Origin: a virus
IMG/VR virus record: IMGVR_UViG_3300023115_001620
Coordinates: 1 to 64,000 of that record
Length of the DNA: 64,000 nt
Strand: one strand, 5' to 3'
Part shown: positions 39,533 through 47,724 of the stretch, one piece after another
How positions within the stretch are numbered: position 1 is the first letter of the stretch
Layout: each line of letters starts with the position of its first letter
Made by a program: the position numbers and the translations under genes
Notes under the pieces: generated by a model
Seen by the model: only the letters and a program-made list of their open reading frames with translations
Databases searched by the model: none
Told to the model about the DNA's origin: nothing

Positions 39533-42188
39533 ACAAACTTGAGAAAGTGTTGTGTTGTTTAGTATCTTCTAGTGGATAGTTAAGCACACCAATCAAGTTA
39601 TCTAGTTTATTATCAATAATAGTTTCCGCCATAGCCGCATCGTCAAACGGCAGTTCCTTAAACCATTCAGGCAAACGTAGCTCATCTGTTGGATAAGCAA
39701 CACTAGTATAGCCTAGTGGATTTGGTTTGAGTTTGCATACAATAACTTTCATACCATCTACAATCTCTTGCGAGTATTTGTCACCGTTCATACGTTTTAG
39801 TGTATTCCAGTTGATACTTGCTCTTACGTGACCAGGCATGTTTGCTTTGCCTTGTTTTTCTTCAAGACGTTGATAGTGTCCAATTTTGTTTGCACGTTTA
39901 GGCGAACCTTTTTCAAATCCTGGACGCTGTTCAAACTCTTTGCGGAACTCTGTAATACGCTGTAGCACATCTTCTTGTGATGCATCTGTAAGCACCATTA
40001 GTAGCAGTTCTTTTAGGAACTCCTGCATAAACACTGGAGTATCTGATCTACGCAAGTCCAAGCCCATTGCTTTTACTTTACCTGGCTTACCATCTGTGTC
40101 TGTTCTAAAGCCTTCGTTATCAACAACTAATGCTGCATATCGCTTCTTAGTAATGTACAGGCCTGATTGTGCAACAATTTCTCTACCTGCTGCAATAACA
40201 TCGCTCCTTGTCTTTGGACAGTGAAATGCTCTCAGCATAAAGTCTGGGAATGTTGTGTTTGCTTGTTCGCACACTTGATCATACAGTGTAATACACTTGT
40301 CTATGTTAAAGTCAAGTGCTCCACTTTCTACATCGTCTTTGAGAGCAGGCCAAGCACTAAAGTACACAGAGTCTGTATCACCATATATAACACTTTTGCC
40401 TGTGTGATCATATTCGCCTGTGATAACTTTGTTAACTTCAGCACTCATATGCTTAACAATTTGTCTACCAGTTAGTGTAGTTGACTGTCCTATCCTTTTG
40501 TCAAAAAATCTACAACCAGGATTAAGAATAGCTCCATAAAGTGAGTTAAGATTAATTTTCTTAACAAGTTGCCGCTTGTCCCAGTACTCAATCTCTGCAT
40601 CGTTCTTTGCATCTTTAGCTTTCTTCAGCATCTTCTGCATGTCTTTACGTTCTGCATACCAACGCTTTAGGATACCTGGAATGACACCTTCAAACTCTGT
40701 TGTAAAGATTGTACCATTTGCACTTAGCATCCAAGGCATTTGACTGTCAAAGATAAGTTGATAAATCTCTGCACCGCTTAGTACATCTGAACGTCCATCT
40801 TCCCAGTCAACTGTAAGTGCAACATCTTTGCGTTGCTCCATAACTGCATCATATTCTTCAACATTAAAGCGTCCTTCCCAGCTGCCTGCGAATGACTTTT
40901 TCTTTAGTGTAGTATCTTCGTGTACACGAGCATCTGTAATCTCAGGACGTATCTGTCCTACAATAGTTTCTGGAGCCATATTCAATGCACGAATCACTGA
41001 AGGATACAGTGAGTTCAAGTCCATTGAGCCAATGTATTTGTGCAAGCCCTTTTTAGGAAACGCAACATACGCACCTGCGGCTTGTGTGCTTTCAGTGTCG
41101 TCACGCTTTGGACGATTAGGTACTCGCAAATCTCTGTTGTGCGCTTCGTTGATAATACCTTGTTCTGTAACAGCAACAGCACCCATAGTTGTTTGCAGTA
41201 GAACAGTGTTTTCGTGTGCAATTGAATTACTTAGATCAATAAAGCGTAATTTTTTGTCAAGTTTGTCAAGTAGTGCAGTATCTTGAATGTTATATTCAAT
41301 GAACTTGCGGAAGTCATTATTATACAACTGGTCCAATGTGCCTTCATATGGCACCTTGTTTTCACCTACTTCAATCTCACCAATTGCATCCAAGCGATAT
41401 GAATGACGTTCTTCATATGTGTATTTGCGATACAGTTCTAAACTGTCCAAATGCACACGACCTACTAAGTCAAATGTTACTGCTTGTTTCCCATACTTTT
41501 CATATTCACGTTTCTTAGGCAACTGTCCCCACAAACAAAAACGTCTTGTGTCGTCTTTGCTTAGTACACGACTTGTTCTGTTTACAGTATACGGAATATC
41601 ATAACCTTCACTGTTCCAACCTGACAAAATATCTGCATCTTCAATAAGTGTTAAGAACGTGTCAATCATATCACCTTCACGTTCAAACAACATTACGTTA
41701 TCAATGCCTTCTAGTTCTTGTTTTGCTTGGTCCATTGTAAGTGTTTTAGGCGGAACAGCAAGACATACCATTGTTTCTAGCCACTGCAAATACACAGATA
41801 TAGATGTAATTGGCATAAAAGGATCTGCTGGATCAGCAAACCCGCGCTCTGGATCAAAGTCTGTCTCAATATCAAAGAACGCAATGTTTAGTTTAGGGGC
41901 GTCTTGATTTAGATAGTGTTCACTCAAACACTGAAAGATTGGATTGATGTCACTTTCAAATAAGTTTTTGCTTTTGTTAATAGCAACTTCTTTGCGAAAG
42001 TCTTTTGTATTTTTACAAACAATTCGTGTAAGGGGATCTCCGTACACACTTTTGTACTTGCCCTTAGGATCTTCATAGTAAAAAGTATATTTTGCTTGAT
42101 ATTCTTGATAGTGTCTTTTGCCGTCACGACGCTCCACGACACGGATAATATCTTGATCACGATCAAACATCGCATCAACGTATGGCAT
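39516..42188 (-). CDS. 43: DNA polymerase (family B, T4 gp43-like)
   Basis: 890 residues (T4 gp43 is 898). Exonuclease motifs NIAFFDIETDF, NSEGYDIPY and YNIQDTALL; polymerase motifs SMDLNSLYPSVIR (motif A), KKINLNSLYGAILNPG (motif B) and VIYGDTDSVYFS (motif C). The C-terminus NTFSSLFDFGD fits the clamp-binding tail of gp43. A good AAGGAG lies 9 bases upstream. It is the replicative polymerase, with clamp gene 45 about 3 kb downstream and clamp-loader gene 44 at the right edge. Confidence 0.97.
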   Translation of the reverse strand: MPYVDAMFDRDQDIIRVVERRDGKRHYQEYQAKYTFYYEDPKGKYKSVYGDPLTRIVCKNTKDFRKEVAINKSKNLFESDINPIFQCLSEHYLNQDAPKLNIAFFDIETDFDPERGFADPADPFMPITSISVYLQWLETMVCLAVPPKTLTMDQAKQELEGIDNVMLFEREGDMIDTFLTLIEDADILSGWNSEGYDIPYTVNRTSRVLSKDDTRRFCLWGQLPKKREYEKYGKQAVTFDLVGRVHLDSLELYRKYTYEERHSYRLDAIGEIEVGENKVPYEGTLDQLYNNDFRKFIEYNIQDTALLDKLDKKLRFIDLSNSIAHENTVLLQTTMGAVAVTEQGIINEAHNRDLRVPNRPKRDDTESTQAAGAYVAFPKKGLHKYIGSMDLNSLYPSVIRALNMAPETIVGQIRPEITDARVHEDTTLKKKSFAGSWEGRFNVEEYDAVMEQRKDVALTVDWEDGRSDVLSGAEIYQLIFDSQMPWMLSANGTIFTTEFEGVIPGILKRWYAERKDMQKMLKKAKDAKNDAEIEYWDKRQLVKKINLNSLYGAILNPGCRFFDKRIGQSTTLTGRQIVKHMSAEVNKVITGEYDHTGKSVIYGDTDSVYFSAWPALKDDVESGALDFNIDKCITLYDQVCEQANTTFPDFMLRAFHCPKTRSDVIAAGREIVAQSGLYITKKRYAALVVDNEGFRTDTDGKPGKVKAMGLDLRRSDTPVFMQEFLKELLLMVLTDASQEDVLQRITEFRKEFEQRPGFEKGSPKRANKIGHYQRLEEKQGKANMPGHVRASINWNTLKRMNGDKYSQEIVDGMKVIVCKLKPNPLGYTSVAYPTDELRLPEWFKELPFDDAAMAETIIDNKLDNLIGVLNYPLEDTKQHNTFSSLFDFGD

Positions 42189-42236
42189 TCAATTTTTCTC
42201 CTTCGTTGCTTATGGCCAACTTAACCATCTACATGC

Positions 42237-42473
42237 CTATGCGGCGAAATCATATAGCAATCCTGCTACATATATTATAGTTAGTCCAAAGTTCATTACG
42301 ACTAAACTTTTCTCCCTCCATAGGATACCAATAATCATCCATAGTGTGTTACTAATAATGAATCCCCAAACATAAAGAGGATAAACATTAAAAGCAGCAA
42401 GCGTAGCAGACAGTAATAAAGATACTGTGCTAAACCATGCTAACCACTGATAAGGTTTTGTTTTATTTGTCAT
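42237..42473 (-). CDS. Small three-helix membrane protein
   Basis: 78 residues, largely hydrophobic: WFSTVSLLLSATLAAFNVYP, LYVWGFIISNTLWMIIGILW and SLVVMNFGLTIIYVAGLLYD. Overlaps the DsbA-like gene end by 11 bases. Resembles small nicotinamide-transporter-like or generic phage membrane proteins; no firm family. Confidence 0.5.
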   Translation of the reverse strand: MTNKTKPYQWLAWFSTVSLLLSATLAAFNVYPLYVWGFIISNTLWMIIGILWREKSLVVMNFGLTIIYVAGLLYDFAA

Positions 42474-42723
42474 ATCCTAAAGTAGTAATGAGTGTTTCTA
42501 AATCGTCATACGCATCTGCATGCGAATCCCAGTCACGTTTCTGTGCAATCTTAATTGCTTTGTTAATAAGGCTAGGCTTGATATCTAGTTCTTCTGCAAC
42601 AGCCTTTACAGTTTCTTTTAATCCAGCATTTAAATCTTCTACTTCTTGTAATACTGTAACGCCTTCACGCACTAGACGTTCTAGTTTGGCTTTTTCTTCA
42701 GCACCATAGGTACGAGATCCCAT
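42463..42723 (-). CDS. dsbA: DsbA-like double-stranded DNA-binding / late transcription protein
   Basis: 86 residues. Helical, with KAVAEELDIKPSLINKAIKI comparable to the KDELGVDGKMFNRLLALYHK part of T4 DsbA, and an acidic tail. T4 DsbA binds DNA near late promoters. It is often found near gene 43 in marine T4-like phages. It has its own perfect TTGACA/TATACT promoter. Confidence 0.6.
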   Translation of the reverse strand: MGSRTYGAEEKAKLERLVREGVTVLQEVEDLNAGLKETVKAVAEELDIKPSLINKAIKIAQKRDWDSHADAYDDLETLITTLGYDK

Positions 42724-42758
42724 ATATAGTCTCCTTTTGAGTGTCTAACTTAGTATTA

Positions 42759-42787
42759 AGTATATGGTATATTTAGGAATTTGTCAA
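42759..42787 (-). promoter_or_regulatory. Sigma70-type promoter for dsbA-like gene and gene 43
   Basis: Minus strand TTGACA (42787-42782), 17-bp spacer containing CCTAAATA, TATACT (42764-42759); AAAGGAG precedes the ATG at 42723. Confidence 0.8.
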
Positions 42788-42795
42788 GTAATATT

Positions 42796-43707
42796 TTACT
42801 TTTTTTCGGCTAGTTTTGCATACAGCATATCTTTAATTGATTCGTACTGTTTGCCTTTATGCTTTGCATAACCTTGTTTTGCAAGTTTCTTTTTATCTTT
42901 GTGCGCACCCATCGCACCACTCTTGCGTAGGTCGTTTAGTTTTTGTGCATTTGGATCTCGTGGTTTGATTAGTCTAGGGTCTTTTGATTCAGTAGGTTCC
43001 ATTTCCATTCTTTTAAGTTGCATCATAACCTTTTGTGTTTGTGCTGGATCCATTTGCATAAGTCTTTGGAATGCTTCTGCCATTGAGTTCATTTCATTTC
43101 TGGTAAGTTGCTTACCAGATTTTGTTTTCTGTATTGCCATAGCTAACAATTTAGGATCACGCACACCTAAATCGCCAACTAATTTTTGGGGATTTACTGT
43201 TCCTTTAACTTTGCCTTGAGTTTGTTGTGATTGTTGATTAGTTGGAGCTGTTTTTAAACTTTGTTGAAAATTTCCTGCATTATCCATTCCGTGCTTGATT
43301 TGATTTTTGGCATATGACGCCATTCCTTTTACAGCATCTAATGGCCCTTCATCGATGTCTGCTTCGCCGACAAGTTTATCCTTTAATGGATGTGGTTGTT
43401 CTCCTGTTGTGCTAGGAGTGCTTGTCTTTGGCATAGGATCTTTACCCTTGGCTTGACCTGCGGATCCTGTTTTTTGTTTTTCGTCTACGCGAACACCTGC
43501 AAGTGCAGCAAAATCTGCAATGCTGTCAATACCTAGCGGCATTGAACCTTTTTCAACTACAGCACTTTCTTCTAGGTAATTCTTCGTTGGCGGTACGTTT
43601 GTAAGATCACCTCCGCCTTGAGCAGCTTGTTGAAGTTTTGCTAGATCTTCTCTTGGATCACTTGGGTCCATTTCGAAAAGTTTGTGCTGTAGTTTGTGCC
43701 AATCCAT
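42796..43707 (-). CDS. Probable virion-associated protein, low complexity
   Basis: 303 residues. N-terminus MDWHKLQHKLFEMDPSDPRE and later SIADFAALAG are conserved in marine T4-like phages; the middle is Gln/Lys/Pro-rich and probably disordered; the C-terminal 60 residues (KLNDLRKSGAMGAHKDKKKL, then YESIKDMLYAKLAEKK) are basic. Position among modular structural-type genes suggests a head-associated protein. Function unknown. Confidence 0.5.
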   Translation of the reverse strand: MDWHKLQHKLFEMDPSDPREDLAKLQQAAQGGGDLTNVPPTKNYLEESAVVEKGSMPLGIDSIADFAALAGVRVDEKQKTGSAGQAKGKDPMPKTSTPSTTGEQPHPLKDKLVGEADIDEGPLDAVKGMASYAKNQIKHGMDNAGNFQQSLKTAPTNQQSQQTQGKVKGTVNPQKLVGDLGVRDPKLLAMAIQKTKSGKQLTRNEMNSMAEAFQRLMQMDPAQTQKVMMQLKRMEMEPTESKDPRLIKPRDPNAQKLNDLRKSGAMGAHKDKKKLAKQGYAKHKGKQYESIKDMLYAKLAEKK

Positions 43708-43708
43708 A

Positions 43709-43823
43709 TTACTTCTTTGCCATCTTAGTTGCTGTTGCGTACATTACTGCTTCTGCATCTTTGCCATAACGATCTTTAAAATCGCCTTTGGCTTTCTTCA
43801 TGCCCTTTACGTACTTTTCTTTT
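43709..43823 (-). CDS. Frameshifted C-terminal module or 30-residue separate gene
   Basis: The -1 frame relative to the upstream gene reads EKYVKGMKKAKGDF then KDRYGKDAEAVMYATATKMAKK up to the stop at 43709. This VKGMKK...RYGK-x-x-E-x-VMYATATKMAKK module normally forms the C-terminus of marine phage proteins. It could be reached by -1 slippage on A9G at 43820-43828, or start alone at ATG 43801 (30 residues). A sequencing indel in the A-run is also possible. Confidence 0.55.
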
Positions 43824-44457
43824 TTTTTGACTCGTCTTTAGTTAATGATCTTTCTGCAAGTTTGGCATGTAGTCTTTGTTTGTAAGTATCGTTAGCACTT
43901 TCAGCATGCATTGCTGCCATATGCTTCTTGTACTTTTTAGTACCTTTTTTGTGAGGTGATTTACCTTCTGCTGCAACTGCTTTAATTTCTTTACCACAGC
44001 ACTCACATTTTTTACCAACTTCATTCATTGAATGCTTACCACCGCAATGTGAGCAGCTTGGTCCGCATCCACAAGATGCCTTTTCTGTTGCTTCTGTTAC
44101 TGCGTTGCAACTACAACCTTTACAGTCTGGAGGACATTTACAGTCTTCTGCTTTTACATCTTCTCCACAGCACTTAGATGAACAATGCTTACCTGCGCCT
44201 TCACCAAGTTCGCCTGTTGCTTGTTCATAATCTAAATGATGATATACTGAGCCTAAGTAGTCTGCTGCTTTTGTAATCTTAGATTGTACCCAACCTTCTA
44301 ATCCTTCTGCTTCAGAAACATTCTTTAGCATTTCGTGGAGTTTGATTGAATACTTTGCTATTTTGTATAGGTCTGCTCTGGCCATCTGCACTTCATGGTC
44401 TTTTTCAGCCATGTGAGCCATATCACCTAAGCCTTCACTAATTTCTTTATCTCTCAT
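43807..44457 (-). CDS. Cys-rich modular phage protein
   Basis: 216 residues in the zero frame. An N-terminal helical module (DHEVQMARADLYKIAKYSIK, then EGLEGWVQSKITKAADYLGS and VYHHLDYE) is common in marine phage proteins. Residues about 108-160 contain 17 Cys, in CxxC and CxCxx groups (HCSSKCCGE, CPPDCKGCSC, CGCGPSCSHCGG, CECCGKE), suggesting several zinc sites. The Lys-rich end meets A9G, where -1 slippage would give a 249-residue product. Function unknown. Confidence 0.6.
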   Translation of the reverse strand: MRDKEISEGLGDMAHMAEKDHEVQMARADLYKIAKYSIKLHEMLKNVSEAEGLEGWVQSKITKAADYLGSVYHHLDYEQATGELGEGAGKHCSSKCCGEDVKAEDCKCPPDCKGCSCNAVTEATEKASCGCGPSCSHCGGKHSMNEVGKKCECCGKEIKAVAAEGKSPHKKGTKKYKKHMAAMHAESANDTYKQRLHAKLAERSLTKDESKKKKST

Positions 44458-44478
44458 TGAGCTGCTCCATAATACGTA

Positions 44479-45384
44479 TTATAGTGTATTTATTTCTTTT
44501 AGTATTAATTCTGCTATTAGTTGATGTCCGTATTTTGTTGGATGATAGCTATATGGGTTAACAATTTTATTTTCTGCTAAAAATTTTATTCTATTTGTAT
44601 CTTCTTTGTAGGTTGAAGTATGATACTCTTTATCTAATTTTTTCATCCCAGCATTTTTACAAAGTATACTGCATATATCTCTAGGACTGCGATTATAAAA
44701 TAGCATATTATCTATTGTTTTGTTTTTATCTACACTTACTTCTTTGATAGTGGTTGTAACAGGGTGATCATGATCTTTTTGTCTACGATCTTTTTCAACT
44801 GTATATTCGTCTGTGCTGAAATTGGCTACAGCAGGGTGCGATTTTTCATAATCATGATGATTAAATGTGTCAAACCAGTAGTTTTTAATACCTAATGCTG
44901 CAAAGTAACTGTTAAAAAAATGCATTTCTTTTGCAAGAGCATGTACTTCATGATCATGATTATAAAAAAATCTCATCCATTGTTTTATAATGTAGTTTTC
45001 ATTGTTGACTACTTTTTGCCAACTGAATTTAGGATTAGGTAGAATTATATTTTTAAGATCCTGTGTTCTGTAGTCATATATTTCTGTTCTAGCAGTAGAT
45101 GTTATACCCCAAAGTACTATAATTTCGTCATACTTTTCTTTTATATTGTTAAATTCGTCACTTGGAAAAAAGTGTTTTGCAAATCTAAATTGTTTTTGAT
45201 TACTTGTTCCGCCTATACTAAAATTTAAAGTGTCTGCACTTAACTCTTTAGCGATAATTTCACGAAAAGTGCCTTCCGGCCTGTCCCATGTATTATAGTA
45301 TTCTTTTTCTGACATACCTTCATAATAGTATGTTCCTACACCCATGGTCCAGCTACAACCAAAGGTAATGAATAGTTTTTTCAT
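44479..45384 (-). CDS. SGNH/GDSL-like hydrolase
   Basis: 301 residues. LFITFGCSWTMGVG is block I with the nucleophile in GCSW; LNFSIGGTSNQKQFRF is block II with conserved Gly and Asn; EIIVLWGITSTAR corresponds to block III; and NPYSYHPTKYGHQLIAELIL supplies the catalytic His of block V. Such enzymes deacylate sugars or lipids. In a phage it may remove O-acetyl groups from a glycan. Coupled to the next gene by a 4-base overlap. Confidence 0.65.
   Translation of the reverse strand: MKKLFITFGCSWTMGVGTYYYEGMSEKEYYNTWDRPEGTFREIIAKELSADTLNFSIGGTSNQKQFRFAKHFFPSDEFNNIKEKYDEIIVLWGITSTARTEIYDYRTQDLKNIILPNPKFSWQKVVNNENYIIKQWMRFFYNHDHEVHALAKEMHFFNSYFAALGIKNYWFDTFNHHDYEKSHPAVANFSTDEYTVEKDRRQKDHDHPVTTTIKEVSVDKNKTIDNMLFYNRSPRDICSILCKNAGMKKLDKEYHTSTYKEDTNRIKFLAENKIVNPYSYHPTKYGHQLIAELILKEINTL
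44487..44494 (-). promoter_or_regulatory. T4-late-like promoter motif AATAAATA
   Basis: Minus-strand AATAAATA, 30 bases before the 44457 start. It overlaps the last codons of the SGNH-like gene and is followed by the 14-base palindrome ATAATACGTATTAT at 44469-44482. Confidence 0.5.
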
Positions 45385-45569
45385 TTTTTATTTTTGCTTT
45401 TTGATTTTTTCTTTTTGTGACCTAATACATTAATATCAACGTCTAATGCATTTTTTACAGTACCGTCTGGATTTTTCATTTGACGACTTACTAATCCACC
45501 CACAGGTGTAGCAACGCTTGCAACAGATCCCGCTGTTGTAGTTTCCTTTACTATTTCGTTCATCTTCAT
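45381..45569 (-). CDS. Small conserved phage protein
   Basis: 62 residues. TTTAGSVASVATPVGGLVSR is the conserved core of a short protein frequent in marine T4-like phages, ending in a Lys/Ser tail (KKKKSKSKNKK). ATGA overlaps on both sides. Probably virion-associated by neighbourhood; function unknown. Confidence 0.5.
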   Translation of the reverse strand: MKMNEIVKETTTAGSVASVATPVGGLVSRQMKNPDGTVKNALDVDINVLGHKKKKSKSKNKK

Positions 45570-45739
45570 TTTAAGTATTCCCTGTATGTTTTCCAGTAGT
45601 TTTGTCGTTCGTTAGTGCTGGCTCGCCGGAGTTCGTGTTCTTTTAACTTGGCAACATAATGACTTGTTTCTATGTCGCTAGTGTCTGGGAATAGTTCTAT
45701 GACTTTTTCTTTCTTCCACTCTTCATGTTTGCGCACCAA
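45566..45739 (-). CDS. Short protein with probable TTG start
   Basis: 57 residues read from TTG 45739 (GCGAGG 8 bases upstream) or GTG 45736: HEEWKKEKVIELFPDTSDIE then HYVAKLKEHELRRASTNERQ. It begins inside the last 43 bases of the ParB-like gene and ends in ATGA overlap with the next. No ATG in frame. Charged helical; function unknown. Confidence 0.4.
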   Translation of the reverse strand: MVRKHEEWKKEKVIELFPDTSDIETSHYVAKLKEHELRRASTNERQNYWKTYREYLK

Positions 45740-47265
45740 TGATACATCCTCGCTTTCTCACCTGAGCTATTCTTGGCTCTCTTTCTTAAACTTGTAACAC
45801 TACCATTGCAACTAGCACCTGCACGTTTTACACGCCCTGGTCTGCTTTTGCCTTTACGCTTACCGTCAGCAAAGTTTTCATTTATTCCAAGTTCATCAAC
45901 CATTATTTCTAACGCTGAATCTACATCATTTAAACCATTTTCTTCTTTTGTTTTCTCATACCAACTTCTTACAAAGTTTGATGCTGAGTGTCCATAAGTA
46001 TCTGGAGCCATCATCATTTGATAAAGAACTTGGTCAGGTGCTTCTCGTTGAGACCTTACAAACTTTCTAAGACTATCTAAGTCTGTACTTTCATTATATG
46101 CTACATCTGTTGCTGCTTTTGCTTTGGTAGCATCAGCAAAGTTTTCTATAATATGTGCTTCTAAATCAATGCCTGTATTTTTCTTAATATCTTTAACAGT
46201 ATAAGGCCAATCATCTTTTGAAACTTTTCTTCCTACTTTTAAAAGTGTGCTTAGAAGTTTAGGATATTTTTTATACAAGTTCATATTAAAAGTAATTTTC
46301 ACTGCATCATAAAAGTACGGTTCTAACTCGTTAGTTTCATGAGCCTTTTTTGCAAGACCTATAATTTTTTTATAAGAAGCTATGTCTTCTTTTGTTGCTT
46401 TTATTAACCCTTTTTTCTTACCGTCAGCAAAGTTTTCATCTATGTCTTCGTTTTTCTTACGTCCTGCACAATGAGCTTTTTGACTAAATCCTTTTGGATT
46501 AGAACAATTAATACTATCCTTGTACTTTTTGCTCCAACCTTCGTCTAGCATATCTTCCAATACATCGTCTGCCATATGTACACGAGCATACTCGGCACCT
46601 GCAAGACGCAAAGCATCGTACCTATGATGACCGTTAACTATGCGTCCCTTACGATCAATCTGTATGGGTGCATAATCATCCTTCAATACTCTTTCTAGCT
46701 GCTTTATTAATTTTTTGTAAGAGCGTTCTTTTTGAACTGTTCTTAACTGCACCAGTTTAACTCTGCCTAAAGGACCATAATTTTTTACCTGCGGAGGTGC
46801 TTCGCCACCTGTTGGTTCGTCGTCAAAATGTGCATCTTGATAGCCAGCAGCGCCTTGAACATCATATCCAATACGCTTCAATTGCTTCATTAGATATTTC
46901 ATTTCTTTCTTGCCTGCATACGGAGCAATTACAACGTCAGGTTCGTCGTAGTTTGCACCTTTGGGAACTGCTTTGAGATTTGCTAGATTAGTTCCTATTT
47001 TGTAGTGATCGTATGCAGTATCAGATTTTGTTAGAAATGTGTTTGGAGGATTAGGAATCAGTTGTCCTTCTGCTAAACCTAGATTATACAAAACATTTGT
47101 ACTTTTACCTTTAACTTTTTTACTCAAAGTTGGCGGCTTTCCGTCTTTGTCCACTTTGTTTCCAAATTTTGCTGCTTCACGAGATATAGAATTAGTGTCA
47201 ACATCTGCTGTTGTGTTGACACCCTTTACAATTCTACCATCTTCTAATAAATCTCTTATACGCAT
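45697..47265 (-). CDS. ParB-like domain protein with repeated ENFADGK modules
   Basis: 522 residues. After an N-terminal MRIRDLLEDG stretch, a ParB/Srx-like domain is visible near 195-235 (PIQIDRKGRIVNGHHRYDAL: the GHHR box). Then three ENFADGK/ENFADAT units divide the C-terminal half, with the cysteine modules INCSNPKGFSQKAHCAGRKK and SCNGSVTSLRKRAKNSSGEK followed by RMYHWCANMKSGRKKK. Such modules recur at the ends of marine phage proteins. Could be a head-packaged DNA-binding protein; function unknown. Confidence 0.6.
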   Translation of the reverse strand: MRIRDLLEDGRIVKGVNTTADVDTNSISREAAKFGNKVDKDGKPPTLSKKVKGKSTNVLYNLGLAEGQLIPNPPNTFLTKSDTAYDHYKIGTNLANLKAVPKGANYDEPDVVIAPYAGKKEMKYLMKQLKRIGYDVQGAAGYQDAHFDDEPTGGEAPPQVKNYGPLGRVKLVQLRTVQKERSYKKLIKQLERVLKDDYAPIQIDRKGRIVNGHHRYDALRLAGAEYARVHMADDVLEDMLDEGWSKKYKDSINCSNPKGFSQKAHCAGRKKNEDIDENFADGKKKGLIKATKEDIASYKKIIGLAKKAHETNELEPYFYDAVKITFNMNLYKKYPKLLSTLLKVGRKVSKDDWPYTVKDIKKNTGIDLEAHIIENFADATKAKAATDVAYNESTDLDSLRKFVRSQREAPDQVLYQMMMAPDTYGHSASNFVRSWYEKTKEENGLNDVDSALEIMVDELGINENFADGKRKGKSRPGRVKRAGASCNGSVTSLRKRAKNSSGEKARMYHWCANMKSGRKKKS

Positions 47266-47266
47266 T

Positions 47267-47512
47267 TTACCAAATCTTTACTACGTGAAAATCTGCAGGT
47301 CTTTGCAACTTTATTTCATTGCGTTTACCATCCATATCTACAAACACAAAATGTTTAGGCATTGTTTTTATTATTTTTTTGGCTGTATATGTTTGTGTTT
47401 TGAATTTTTCTGTTCTTGCACCATCCTGATGTACAGTTACTTCATCGGGAATTGTTATGATTAGCTCATATTCTTCTCGTGTTACTCTTTGCCACCAAGT
47501 CTTCAAGCTCAT
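47267..47512 (-). CDS. Conserved small phage protein
   Basis: 81 residues. MSLKTWWQRVTREEYELIIT and KTQTYTAKKIIKTMPKHFVF are conserved in T4-like marine phages; beta-rich. Overlaps its upstream neighbour by 4 bases. Function unknown. Confidence 0.55.
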   Translation of the reverse strand: MSLKTWWQRVTREEYELIITIPDEVTVHQDGARTEKFKTQTYTAKKIIKTMPKHFVFVDMDGKRNEIKLQRPADFHVVKIW

Positions 47513-47724
47513 TTTTTCTTACGTCCTCTAAAAGTATGTCCTGTCATATAAGGTTTTGAAAACCATAATTCAAACCATTCTTTGTCACCTGGTTTAATAT
47601 TTTGTTCTTTTTCTTTTTTCTTTAATTCAGTTGCAGTATGGCTCATATCTTCAAGAGTATACTCTGTGTAACCTTTGTATTCGTTTACACCTGCTAGTTT
47701 TTTAATATACTCTAGTTCATCCAC
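47509..47724 (-). CDS. Conserved small phage protein
   Basis: 71 residues. YIKKLAGVNEYKGYTEYTLE at the N-terminus and GDKEWFELWFSKPYMTGHTF near the end, with basic RGRKKK terminus. The combination is familiar from marine myoviruses. Overlaps the nucleotidyltransferase gene by 13 bases. Function unknown. Confidence 0.5.
   Translation of the reverse strand: MDELEYIKKLAGVNEYKGYTEYTLEDMSHTATELKKKEKEQNIKPGDKEWFELWFSKPYMTGHTFRGRKKK

Noticed and set aside
42782-42800. AT-rich dyad AGTAATATTTTACT as terminator
   Set aside because: Only a 5-bp stem and no T-run in the transcript direction; it is mainly the -35 region of the dsbA-like promoter.
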